From assembly GCA_028023455.1 (NCBI GenBank), contig JAQFVV010006294.1:3745001-3809000 (forward strand): a stretch of DNA of 64,000 nucleotides. The letters run 5' to 3'. How positions within the stretch are numbered: the first letter of the stretch is position 1; each line of letters begins with the position of its first letter. Below are positions 25,007 to 37,164 of the stretch, one piece after another. The translations under genes were made by a program, and so were the position numbers. The notes beneath the pieces are model-generated. The model was not told where the DNA came from. It saw only the letters and a program-made list of their open reading frames with translations, and made no database searches. This DNA is from Epiperipatus broadwayi (lineage: Eukaryota; Onychophora; Udeonychophora; Euonychophora; Peripatidae).

Positions 25007-27890
25007 ACCAATTAAACTTTATTAGTTAATTACATCATTAAGACATATGATAATATATTAAACAAATTAACTTTGTTCTTTTTATTATAAAAGATTCCAG
25101 AATCTAATCTCACTATTAAACAACTTGAGTTATAATGCCAATTCCTATATATATATATATAATTTAAACACATGTTCAGACAAAGGATTAACATGCAATA
25201 GTAGATGTTTGTTGACAGAAAAATCTTACAGCAAAATGCACCCAATCAAGTAAAAATTTGATTACTTTTAATAATAATAGCGTATTGCTGTTTCCATCTA
25301 TAATGTTGTTATAATATCTAGTTATGATCCAAATTATATTTTGACTTCTTTGTATATTAATTATCTTTTACAGTAGCCCTCTGATTGTTGTCTGACTTCC
25401 AACTCTTAAACTTCCTTTCAAATTCATAATTGTCACTTATATCCATAATAAATGACTGGTTATACATGCAATGCCAGGTATTGTACTCAGACTACCAATG
25501 GTCTCCACAGATAACAGGTAGTGGAATAACCTTCAAATATTAAAACTGACAATATCAAATAATCATTGCCTGACCAAGAGTATCTCCTGCTGCTTTGGAG
25601 AATAGGATGTTGGTTTATTAAAGGTTAAGTATTGCTTCTGATACAAATAATCTTTTCTGTCTCTTTCTCTTCTATTACTTAAATTAGTGTTGCACCCATC
25701 TCTCATGCCATTGGTCATTTCCCAATACTAACTGAGTCAGTGAAATTGGTGTTTCAAACCATTAAAATTAATAAAGCAATGATGGAGATAGGTTTAGTAG
25801 GCATACATTCCTTAGTTGGGATTTTCTTCAAAGCAATATAATCATTAATGAGTTGATTTAGAATTGGATTTGAGGCAAGAGTTCACTTGGCAAAGATTAT
25901 ACATTTAAGCAACCTTATTTAGGGATCTCCTTGCTTTGTGGAAGGGGTCTAGAATTATAGCCTATCTTGCACAGTTTATCTAGATTTGTCATACCTAGTG
26001 GATTAATTAACAAAATGATAGAAAAAAACAATATTATTGTAATAGTGGTAAAACAAGTGGCAGTGATAATATTAAAGATAAATCTCCCCCCCCCTCCTAA
26101 ATGTAATGGTACATGGAATGTATGAACTTTATTTAATACAAATTCTTTAAGACCAGAAAAGAAGACATTATTGGTGACTAAGGGACTGTTAAAATTTAAG
26201 ATCAATGACATAATTGCTCTTAGTGAAACTCATTTTCTAGAAGAATTTTCATAGAACAAGTAGATGGCTATAGGTTTTTTTGGAAAAGCTGAATAAGCAG
26301 TGAAAGGAGAGTATTTGATGTTAGATTTGCTATAAAGTCTAATTTAGTATCTTCTATTGTTGAATTCTTCATTATATTAATGAAAGGTTAATGGTGATAA
26401 AACGTCTCTTGTTATTGATCCCATGCTAATTTTATTAGTGCATACACTCAATATTAGATCAGAGAAAGAAAGCTTTTATTCTTTGTAGGATAGCACTTTT
26501 ATAGCAATATTATTAAAAGATTGAATTTTCCTTCTTGATGGCTTTAATCCATGTGTTGATCTAAAGTTGTTGGAAATAATAGTATAGATTACGTAAATTC
26601 AAATGGTCTGTTGTTATCGAATTTTTGTACAATGTATGGATTGACTATCACAAATACTTTTATGCATCACAATAGCATTTAATAATTACATTATAATTGG
26701 AAATTAGAATACAAAAGAAGTTCATATTATGTGAGCACTTAGAAATGCAGATTATTAGACAGATTGCGTTAAAAAATAATGTCTTATTCCAACATATATA
26801 CAAGAAAATTAATGTTTATTCTTTAGTATGATTTATATATTTAATTTCAATAGCTATTAACATTAAATTATATTCTAAGAGTGGAACTCTCTTTATGGAT
26901 ATATTATCGATGTAAGTAAATCTGTTCTTGGGTTCATTAAAAAGAAGAATCATTAAGTTTTATGATACAATGATATTATTGTTAGTGGTTTAATTCAATG
27001 AAACTTCTGCTTTTCTGCTTGACAGAATATTAAATTAAATATGGAGCTTCATAATAACTACAAAGATATAAAGATAGTAGTTCACCGATTGACAATATGA
27101 CTTAAAAATGATTGGTAGATTAAAACTGCAAAGAAAGTACAGATATTTGCTGATGATGATCATTCTAGATTTTTTTTTTTTTTTTTTGATATGGTGAAAA
27201 GAATATATGGATCTGGGAAACGATTTCACAAGTCTGTTAAATCCAGCAATGGCATAATGATAGTTTGAGCAGGTGAAAAGAGTATTTTGATGATGTTTTG
27301 ATTAATGATACAAGAATTAATGATATATCCATTTTATCCACTCATTTAGACTTGAACAAAGATATCCATCTTAGAAAAGTCCAAATAGTTCTTTGTTATT
27401 TTAAAAATATAACAGCTGTAAATCCTGATGAAATATCACAAGTTTTAAAATATCGTGACGATATATTAGCTTCAAAAATACTGGAATTTTTTGGAGTATA
27501 TGGATTTACAAGTTTATTCCTGTGACCTTAAGGATGTTTCCATTATTCTAATTTTTTAAAAATAAAAGAAATAAACAAGCTTTTCAATACTTTATCCACT
27601 ACAGTAAAAATATTTTCCAAGATGTTTTGTTGAATAGGATGCTTCCAATCATAGACTCGATGTGATTTTAGAGAATCGCAAAGCACTATAGACTTAGTTT
27701 TGTTTTGTTTTTCTAAGCAAGTAATTTGATATTATTTACAAGCATTTTAATAAAACAGGAATCAATATGTGATATACTTTTGATAGTGGAATTTTTAATT
27801 TGAATCGATTAGAAATAAAAACAAGAATTTCATCTTCCAAGATCCTAGATTTAGTATGGTCATAATTGTGCTATTTTTGACAGTTTAAAG

Positions 27891-29131
27891 CAGTGGTCTT
27901 CAACCACCGGGCCGCGGAAGTTTTCTGCCGGGTCGCGCTAGACTGGCAAGAAAATTAGTAATAACAAAATAATAAGATTTTAAACTTTTAATTAATATAA
28001 ACAGTTTTTATTTATTTTTTCATCGCATTTTTACCCTGTTAAAAAATAAGAAACAGAACAAAAACGAAATCTAATCAATCATACATAAATTAATTTGTTT
28101 TTCTATTTATCACAGATGTTTATGGCGAGATAGAATTAAATTTATTATTTTTCTAAAAAAATTCAAAATTTAAAAAAAAAAGGTTTTATATTAAACAAAC
28201 TCTAGTTGTCTTTTGATAGCCAATCACGGTTGCTTGTCGGCATTGTTTATGTGTTAAAACAAGATCAAAACTTTTGACTTTTTCAAGTTTCGTTTTCTTT
28301 TTTTTGTTGTTGTTTAAAAATACGCCCACTTTTTTTTTTGTCCTATAAGGCGATATTTTTTGGTTTTATTTGTATACTGCTAATATACTAAAACTTTTAT
28401 TTTTAAAACCAATTTCTGTTAATCTTTTTTTAAAAATAAAAACAAACAAAAAATAACTTTGCGATTTTTTTTTTTTTTTGCTTTATTTCTATTGCGCGAT
28501 ATCTATTTTACCATTTTTAAAAAAAAAACTTTTTCTATTAATTACATTTTTTGATCCTGTCAACACACCAGCACAAAAAAAAAAATTACAATAACATCAA
28601 AACTTCAGACTTTTACACGTTTAGTTTTATTTTTTCAGATTTAAAATACGGCGAATTTTTTTTTGACTGTACAGTGATTAATTACGCGATTTCTATTTTG
28701 CCCTTACTACTATCAAAAGACAACCTCCATATATATATAACCATCTTGTATATTTAACATTAAATACAGATATTACATTTATCATAATCATTGCCATGTA
28801 ATTACACTAGCTATGATATTTCCCAACATTCAGGTGAATAACATTTTATTCTTGAATGTTTTAACAATGAAATAATAAACATAGAAATGCAGGCACATTA
28901 ATGAGAATGATTGGTATAGTACTGTTTTCTGTGTTCAGCATGTGAAGGTAAGCAACACCATTACAATACATAATAACTAGTGTGCTGTTTTGGTCAGTTA
29001 TAACAATTATGTTTATCTAACGCTAAGCAGGTTACATCTTTACGAAAATTTATCTGTAAACTTCTGCCGGTCCGCAAAATCTTATCCTTATTTTTGCCGG
29101 GCCGCAAGTGTGAAAAGGTTGAAGGCCACTG
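27891..29131. mobile_element. Non-autonomous hAT element, 1241 bp, inside LINE copy A
   Basis: Terminal inverted repeats are CAGTGGTCTTCAACC and, inverted, CAGTGGCCTTCAACC. A perfect 8-bp duplication GTTTAAAG lies at 27883-27890 and 29132-29139. GC-rich shoulders (CCGGGCCGCGG; GCCGGGCCGC) sit just inside both ends, as in many hAT families. The interior is AT-rich with no transposase frame; the one short open frame (68 codons at 28551) is low-complexity. It inserted after LINE copy A had landed. Confidence 0.9.
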
Positions 29132-29365
29132 GTTTAAAGGACAATCTATAGAATGTATTTAATATTTTGATTGCAACAAATAAAGACTTTGATTTAATAA
29201 TTAATATTCTAAAAAACTTTTATTGACCAGTGATGGAAGAAAATTTTCAGCAATTAAAACACCCTTTCCCGTTTTATAAATAGAAAAGTGGATTTATTAG
29301 TTGAGGTATAGCAAAGATCGCAATGTGTTGCTGCAGTTTTTAACAAGTTAAAAAAGAGAGTATTT

Positions 29366-29830
29366 CATTACAGGGAAATAACTATTACGACTAAATTAGT
29401 TGTATATAAAGCTGTTATTTTATTTTATTTATTATAAGGAAATGAGATTTGATACCCTATAGACATTATATAAAGTCTATAAAAAAGTTTTAAAAATATA
29501 ATAACAAGATCATAAAACTAAGTAATATGTTCTTCAACTTGCTGCATGTGATTCTGTAAGAGTTCATTATTATAAAATCACACCTTCATTGAGTTGGATA
29601 GAATATCTCATTACAGGGAAATAACTACTGCAACTAAATTGGTTATATAGAGAGCTGTTATTTTTTTATTTGGAAATGAGATTTGGACACCCTATGAATG
29701 CAATATGAAGGCATTAGTAAAGTTTTATTTAAGGATGCTCTGTAAATTTTTAAAAAAATACAATGGCAAGACTGTTGGATGTGATTCTATAGAATTGACT
29801 ATTGTAAAATCACACCATTGAATTGGACAT
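29366..29830 (+). repeat. Internal tandem duplication in LINE copy A (period 243 bp)
   Basis: The block starting CATTACAGGGAAATAACTA recurs at 29366 and 29609. Each unit encodes the LVVYKAVI...LLYG.EIW...WQD stretch of the RT C-terminal region. Unit 2 is the one that runs on into the true C-terminus. The same duplication is present in the other long copy (60860 and 61234). Confidence 0.75.
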
Positions 29831-31019
29831 GTAAAATGAATGAATAATGCAAGCTTTCTTAATAAAAGAGTGTTTTATAATGAATTTAAGTATGGTTTTG
29901 GGAGAAGTAGATTATCTATAGTATAAGGTTTATCTCAAAAGATATTCTAAAAATAGATAATGCTGATTGTTTTCATTGGGAAAATATGGTAGATAACAGA
30001 ATACAATAGAGAGTTATAATTAGATATGGTATTGGCTATACTTATTTATGAGTGTTTGTTGCTGATGGTGATGATATGTGTAATAATTGCACTTTTTTTT
30101 TATTATATTTAAGACTAAAATCTATAAATTAAATTTATATAAAAATAGTAGTTCTTCATTCATAATTTCTAATTAATCAACATGATTTGTATCTTCATTG
30201 TTCTGTATTAAATACAATCATAATTGATAGTAATATTGGAATCATTGTTTTATGATGCATGTTTAATAAGTTGCTATAATCAGGAAATGGCAAGTTTACA
30301 ATGATAAACAATTGATTATTGCTCTTTACTAAGAGACTTTTGGAGTTATGGATCTGCTTTTCATTTATTAAATATTTTCTCGGTTCTTATTTTTAAAAAA
30401 AATATCTACCTTCTCTTCACTAATAATGGTTTTATTGACTACTCTATATATATATAAAGTTATTTCTTTATTCATTTAAAAATGATTTATTCCTTTAACT
30501 TATTAATAGAAATTAAAAACTACTAAAGGAATCCAACAAAAAAATTGATAATTGCTCTTCAATATTTTATTAAATGTTTCATAGAAGGAAATTCTTATAT
30601 ACAAGCATTTAGACAAGTTTAATTCAATTTTCATAATACCTCAACTATCTTTAAATACTTTGATTTCTCTCAGAGAAGCAACTTATATTAACTCTTGCAG
30701 AAGCTTTATTGATTTTATTATTTACTGTTTAGAGCACACTCACCAAATTAGTATTTATTCTGAAAATAATTTATCATGGTTTGTAAGTTTTTAATACAGC
30801 ATTAAACCGTAAATAAATGATATATATGAAATGTGAAACTTTCATTATGTGGAACTGGTATAGTGAATTATCCCAAATTTATTTTAAGATAGTATGAGTA
30901 ATCATTTATAGTATGAGTAATCGCTTATGTGCATCTTAACTGAAAAAAAAAAAAAAAGAAGTTTGCTATTAACTAAAAGACATTGAAATTGCTATTGTCA
31001 TGTGGTATTCAAAATATGA

Positions 31020-32272
31020 ATCTAAATAGGATGTCGACCAACACTTATGGGCATGATTTCATCTCGAAGCTTGATATCAAGAATATAGCATGGTCTTTCT
31101 GCTAAGAAGCCTTATAATTCCTGGCTCAGTCATTATTGGATTTTTTTGAAATCAAAATATTTTTATGCAAGGATATATCACTATTTACTCTCTTATTTAT
31201 AATTACAGCAAAAATTATGACCTCATTCATAAGGTCATCATCAATATATCAGTTTGTATTGAAAGACGAGTGATTAAAAATTCTAGCGTTTCAAACCTAA
31301 ACTCATTTAAAGAACTGTTAAATGAGAAATAACGTAATGTCTGACTTTATTAATTTTATTATGTAAGATATTAATAATGGCTATTCAATCAAGAATGGAA
31401 TTTTTTATAAATAGAAATTGGAAGAATGTCATTGTTAAGATTGATAGTATATCGAAATGAATTTCAAGAATAGTTACCACACTTAATGAAGATAATTCAG
31501 GTCTTTGTTCAATAAGTTCTTGTTCTGACGAAATGAAATATTTTTTATATGGATTTATAGAATGATTTTGACATATCAAATAGTTTATTAAAACAATCAT
31601 GAGGGATTTGGTTATATTGACAAAAAATGAGAGAATCATAGTCTTATGGAATTTATGAGGAAAAAAAAATCGAAAGATATATAAGTACTGAAATGAGAGC
31701 CCAATAAAATTGGATTATATTTTGATTAATAGAAAATATATATTTCATTACAATAACAAGAGAAAAATTAATGTAAGATATATGTGTAAATGCAAAACTA
31801 TATAGACAAAATCTTTTAGCAATAAACATCATATTAGATACTCAAATAAATATATTGCATTGAATTTAATCTAAAACTTACATGTCTGTTAATATTGCTC
31901 AGACTTGAACAAGATTAATAAGGAGTTAGATAATACTTCACTAAAAACAATTGCATAAATTTAAAAAAAAAAAACATCAATTCAATAGCAAACTTTCTTT
32001 TAAGACAAAGCAATGTATGCAGAAAAGAATGAATATAAAATTAAATTGATATCATTCTATTTAGAAAAATGACTAAGTTGAATTTTAAAGGATTATAGAA
32101 TGAAATATAATAAATATCAAGGAAATCTTTTAGAAAAAAAGAAGTTTTATAAAGAAATAAAATATTTTGTTATTGAAAAAATTTGTTTCAGAAATTTCAT
32201 GAAAAGATGTCATTGTTATTAAAAATAGATGTCATTATGAAGTATATGGCAAAATTCTACAAAGAATTATAC
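31020..32272 (+). mobile_element. LINE copy F, 5' half (endonuclease to RT start)
   Basis: A decayed frame on the plus strand reads NWIIF.LIENIYF, which matches the NEIDYIL..RKY.. block near the end of RTE endonuclease domains, and ends with VMKYMAKFYKELYN at 32235-32272, the start of the RT region. The frame is cut at 32273 by a direct repeat and a SINE, and the RT resumes near 37790. It is therefore the 5' half of one LINE split by about 5.5 kb of later insertions. Confidence 0.55.
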
Positions 32273-32664
32273 AATATTTAAATACAAGTATATTATATAT
32301 ACTTTTAAGCTAGATATAATTATAGGGGTTTGAACCCAGACTTTCAAGCTTTCTTTTGTCATTTATTCCATTTCATACATACAACCTTGCACATGACCAC
32401 ATGTATGTGAAAAAGATAAATGATCTCCAGTATATGTATTTCGTGCTGAACCAGCACTCATCAGTTGGTCCAGATCATCACCCCCCACCCATGTTTTATA
32501 ATCAGTGCTTGGTTTATATTAAGATAGCAAATTTTCAAACTTTAATGGACAGGCTTCAATCTTCTCCAAGTCTTCAGCCATCCATATAATTGAAAATTTA
32601 ATGATGGCATGTTCAAAGGCCTTATTTGCCAATGTAATATTTAAATACAAGTATATTATATATA
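32273..32664. repeat. SINE-like element flanked by 29-bp direct repeats
   Basis: An identical 29-bp sequence (starting AATATTTAAATACAAG) lies at 32273-32301 and 32636-32664. Between them is a SINE-like unit (32303-32635) with GGGTTTGAACCC near its left end, the complement of a tRNA B box, and the family signature GCTGAACCAGCACTCATCAG. The repeat is too long for an ordinary LINE-type target duplication, and a second SINE copy follows the 4.5-kb palindrome. A tandem duplication of repeat plus SINE, later split by the palindrome, explains the layout. Confidence 0.65.
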
Positions 32665-32665
32665 T

Positions 32666-33313
32666 TGTAACGAGCACAGATGTTCGTTACATTGTTGTTG
32701 TTTTTTTTTTATTAAACATGAAAGTAAATTTAAAAGTTCGCATTTAAAAATTTTCTTTTAGAAGTAAAAATTGAAATTAAATATCATCTTAAACTCTTAT
32801 ATATTAAATCGCACAGATAATGAAAAATTATTAAAATAAAACTTTATTAAAGAAAAAGTATTTTAAAACTAAATTTTAAAAAGATTTGGAGATGAAATTA
32901 TATCTTTAAATTTATCTTTAAATATATTTTTGATTTGGAAAACAGGTTAATTAATCAGAAATGGAAATGATTGTTAATTAGTTAAATGTAAACCAGCCTT
33001 CGGCATTTAAATGTAAAAACACTGGTCAGATAAGAAAACAATAAAAACTGTTAGCAAATAAGAAGAAATCCCTATGGAATCGGACCTCAACGAAAAGGAC
33101 CATCGCATCGGTGACGTAATGTAAATTCAATCCTTCACATTAATATAAAAGGAAAATTTGGAAATTATTAATCAGTGACTAGTGAATGATTATTACGATG
33201 TGAGAGAGATGTGTTAGTGCGGAAGTGAAGGAGAAGGGATTGAAAAAAGACGCACGATTCAATCCCTTCAGCTTTGCTAAGAAAGAAAACGAAATGAACT
33301 ATCGTTTCCTACA
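32666..33313 (+). repeat. LTR-like unit, left end of the 4.5-kb palindrome
   Basis: It starts TGTAACGAGC and ends TTTCCTACA, the TG...CA form of LTRs, and is followed by TTGAGGACCAATT, which could be a remnant primer-binding region. TATAAAAGG at 33144 with TCAGTGACTAG about 28 bp later looks like a core promoter reading inward. The length is 648 bp. Confidence 0.45.
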
Positions 33314-36300
33314 TTGAGGACCAATTAAACTAAAAAAACCTCCGAATGAATAAATAAAACAACGGCTAAATGGATACCAATTTTAGGACGGCGTGGGAAT
33401 TTACGTTCATGACAAGCAACGGATAAAGTTGGACGTTTTAAAAATCGTAAGAACTTATATATATTCACTTGAAACAATAAGAACTCTAAATTTTAAAACT
33501 TTTTAGTAAATAATGCAATAGAATCCTATCTGACCAAACTAAATTAATAATGTTATTTGATGTATTTTTTTTCTTATTTATTTTGTAAAATCATTTCCAT
33601 TTATTTATTTTTTGTTCTTTAAGTTTTATTTATGATTTCTGTTTTCCGATAAATTAAAATATATCAATGTTAAACTTAAGTCGGGCGTGAATGGCTGTAT
33701 AGATTTGTAAAGTTATATTAGGGGAGGATAATCTTAGGTTATTTATGTCGTTGTGAGATTGGGTCAATGGATTGGATATATTGATGTAGTTAGTAAATGT
33801 AATCGGAGATTCGCTACTGGCAGAATCGTTTATATATACGCCGCACTCACCCGTTTGCCTATGGAAGGAATTATAAGACGGAGAACGCAGTTCCTTTCTA
33901 TGGAGTTTTTTTTTATTGTTCTTCTCGTTAGATAGATGTAATATTCCTATCTGATTGAGAGTCAATGTCTTTCTTAATTCTTTTGGTGCTGCCGTATTTC
34001 GTATTACATTGAATACATCGATATATCAGATGGATTGATGACAGTTTGACGGCGAATTTTAGCCTAAGGTTAAATAGGGATAGAATATTTTAATTTCAAT
34101 GCAAATCTATGTAGTATTCATACTCGATTCTATGCATTAAACTTAAGTTGTTTATAGACGCTTGCATGGATTGTTTATCGGTTAACTATGTTTTGCGTTT
34201 TCATATTTGATCAAAATATATAGACATTCGATAAATAATGATACCTTACGGTGAGTATCTAGAATGTATTTATTCGAATGTCTTTTAAGTTATTGGTGAC
34301 AATGCAAGTATCTTATGATGAATACTATTGGGTTACGTAGAAATTTCCCTCCGCAATTGTCAGTAATCAATAATTTTGTATTTTGATCGTTTATGTTTAT
34401 TTTGAAATGTTTTTGACCGTGAAATCTATGTAACCGATCTATATTCAACATTATAAACAAGCTTTCCTAAATTTATCTGTGCGAACTTAATTAAAATGTA
34501 AAATCAGAATGTAATAGTAATTAAAGGTAAATTAAAGTCAAAAATCAAAGTTAAAAATAATGTTAAATGTTAAAATGTAAAACTAATATTAAAATAATTT
34601 TAAATCTTACATATATGTGCATAAATAAATGTTTGTATGTTAATTACTGGCAGTGGCTTATTTTATTCCTTTTTTTATATATACTCTTAGATTATCTTAT
34701 TAAATCTCTGCTATTCCACTGAGCTAGTGACATGGGCTAACGACCGGAATCAAAATTTAAAAAAAAAAAAAAATTTTTTTTTTTTGACTTACGTATCTGC
34801 CTACTTTATAAATTTTTCTAGGTTCAAATGCCTAGATGGCGCCCCGTAGTGCAGTTAACATAAGTCACATTCTCCGGATCATTACAACTAAATTATAACG
34901 ATCCAAACGAAGTGGGAGATCGCATCGCACCGCACTACCAAAGGGCGCCATCTAGGCATTTGAGCCTAGAAAAATTTATAAAGTAGGCAGATACGCGCTG
35001 TTAGGATTCCACTTTATTTACATATTTAGATCGTTAGCCCATTGTCACTAGCTCAGTGGAATAGCAGAGATTTAATAATATCATTTACTAGTATATAAAG
35101 AATAAAGTAAGCCACTGCCAGTAATTATCATACAAACAGATTTATTTATGCACATATATATAAGGTTTAAAATTATTTTAGTGATTTACATTTAAACATT
35201 TAACATTATTTTTAACTTTGATTTTACTTTAATTTACATTGAGTTACTATTATATTATAAATTTACATTTTTAATCAAGTTCGCACAGATGGGCTTATAA
35301 ACCTGTTTAATATGTTGCTATAGATCGGTTACATAGATTTCAACGGTCAAAAACATTTCAAAGTAAACATAAACGATCAAAATACAAAATTATTGATTAC
35401 TGACAATTGCATAGGGAATTATAAGAAACCCTCCAGTATTCATCGTAAGATACTTGCATCGTCACCAATAACTTAAAAGACATCCGAATAAATACATTTT
35501 TAGATACTCACCGTAAGGTATCATTATTTATCGAATGTCTATATATTTTGATCAAATATGAAACGCAAAACATAGTTAACCGATAAACAATCCATGCAAG
35601 CGTCTATAAACAACTTAAATTTAATAGTTTTATTTAGGATCGAGCCTGAATCGACTAAGATAGATCTGCATTTAAAAATAAAATATTCTATCCCTACTTA
35701 ACCTTAGGCAACACATTTCGCAATCAACTGGCGCAAATCCATCTGATACATTCATGTATTCAATGTAGCATGATACGACAACACAACAATATTGTCAGGA
35801 ATGTACATCTGAACAATATGTAGAAATAGAAACGACATTGACTCTCCACCCACAGGGATGTGACATCTGTGGGCAAGTAGATCAATAAACTAAAAACTCC
35901 ATAGGAATGGGCTGCGGTATTCTGCCGACTTACAAACCCATCCATAGGCAAACAGAGGGTGAGTGGCGTATATCTATAATCCTGCCCGTAGCGGATCTCA
36001 TATTACACCTACTAATTACATAAATATATCCAATCCATTGAACCAATTCAACTACGAAATGAACAACCCAAGATTACCCTCCCTTAATATATCTTTACAA
36101 ATCGATACAGCCATTCACGCCCGACTTAAGTTTAACATTTTTTTATAATTTATTTAACGGAAAACAGAAATCATAATAAAACTTAAAGAACAAAATTAAA
36201 TAAATAAATAAATAAATGGAAATGATTTTACAAATTAAATACATTAAATAAAATTATAACTAATTAATAAAATAATGTTGGTCAGATAGAATAATATTGA

Positions 36301-36496
36301 AATCATTTAAATCTGGAAAGTTTTTAATTTACTGTTCATAAATTTTAAAGTCTTACGGTTATTGAAATAGTTCATCTTCGTATATTCCTTGCCGTTTGCA
36401 CGTGAATTCCCACGTCGTCCGAAGATTTGTATCCGGTTGATCGATTTATTTATCCTTTGGAGATTTTTATTTTTTTTTAGTGTAATTGGTCCTCAA

Positions 36497-37150
36497 TGAA
36501 GAAACGATGGCCCATTTTTCTTCCTTTCTTACAGAACTGAAAGGATTGAAGCTGTGCGTCTTTTTCAATCCCCTCAGCACTAACACCTAGCTGTTACATC
36601 GTCAATAATCAATCACTTCTCATTCACTAACTACCAAGCTTTCCAAAACCTGTCCTTTTTATATTAATGTCAAGGATTGAATTAACATTGCGTCATGGAG
36701 TGATGATTCTTTCGCTGAGGTCCGATTTCCCAAATGGATTTCTTTCATTGGCTAATCAGTTTCTATTGTTTTTTTTCTATCTGACTGAGGTTATTACATT
36801 TAAATGCTCAAGGCTGGTTTTAATTTAACTAATTAACAATCATTTCCATTTCTAATTAATTACCCTGTTTTCCAAATCAAAAATATATTTCAAGACAAAT
36901 TTAAAGATATAATTTTATCTCCAAATCTTTTTTAAAATTTAGTTTTAAAAATACCTTTTTCTTTAATAAAAATTTTATTTTAATAATTTTTTATTATCTG
37001 TGCGACTTAATATATAAGAGTTTAAGACGATATTTTAATTTCAATTTTTAATTTTTAAAGAAAGTTTTTAAATGCGAACTTTTTATTTTAACTTGTTTAA
37101 TAATATATATAAAAAAAAAAACAATGTAACGAACGTCTGTGCTCGTTACA
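36497..37150 (-). repeat. LTR-like unit, right end of the 4.5-kb palindrome (inverted)
   Basis: This is the reverse complement of the left unit, 654 bp: it starts (minus strand) TGTAACGAACG, keeps TATAAAAAGG near 36657-36666, and ends CTTCA before TTGAGGACCAATTAC. Promoter box and junction are preserved in both arms although other positions differ. In an ordinary LTR element the two LTRs are direct, not inverted. Confidence 0.45.
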
Positions 37151-37164
37151 TATATATATATATA

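Larger units (their letters stand above)
25800..30110 (+). mobile_element. LINE copy A (endonuclease + RT), interrupted by a hAT element
   Basis: The endonuclease part begins near 26105 (GTWNV; then RPEKKTLLVTKGLLKFKIND and IIALSETHFLEE; then YRFFWKS). RT follows from 27300 (INDTRINDISILSTHLDLNK; AVNPDEI), with the catalytic YADD box changed to YGHN at 27855-27866. The hAT element at 27891-29131 then splits it. The thumb resumes with KLVVYKAVI and ends in KDILKIDNADCFHWEN near 29990. Many stops and shifts make it dead. A leader of about 300 bp before the endonuclease is shared with the copy at 54325. The order EN-RT, with no RNase H, suits an RTE-like family. Confidence 0.75.
32666..37150. 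mobile_element. 4.5-kb palindromic element with inverted LTR-like ends
   Basis: The left arm (32666-34843) and right arm (34944-37150) are reverse complements, with about 10-15% difference by eye, around a 100-bp unique centre bounded by GGCGCC on both sides. The ends are TGTAACGAGC and GCTCGTTACA, and the outer 26 bp are themselves a small hairpin (TGTAACGA...TCGTTACA). Each arm starts with a unit that runs TGT...CA for about 650 bp and contains a TATA box. No integrase, RT or transposase is visible. Flanks are (TA)n, so a target duplication cannot be defined. GC content is higher than in the surroundings. Confidence 0.8.

Noticed and set aside
28551-28757. 68-codon frame inside the 1241-bp hAT element as a transposase
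   Set aside because: Too short and low-complexity, with no hAT dimerisation or BED finger motif. The element is non-autonomous.
32356-32589. 77-codon frame in the SINE at 32.3-32.6 kb
   Set aside because: It corresponds to the core of a repeat found in several orientations and copies, so it is a chance open frame.
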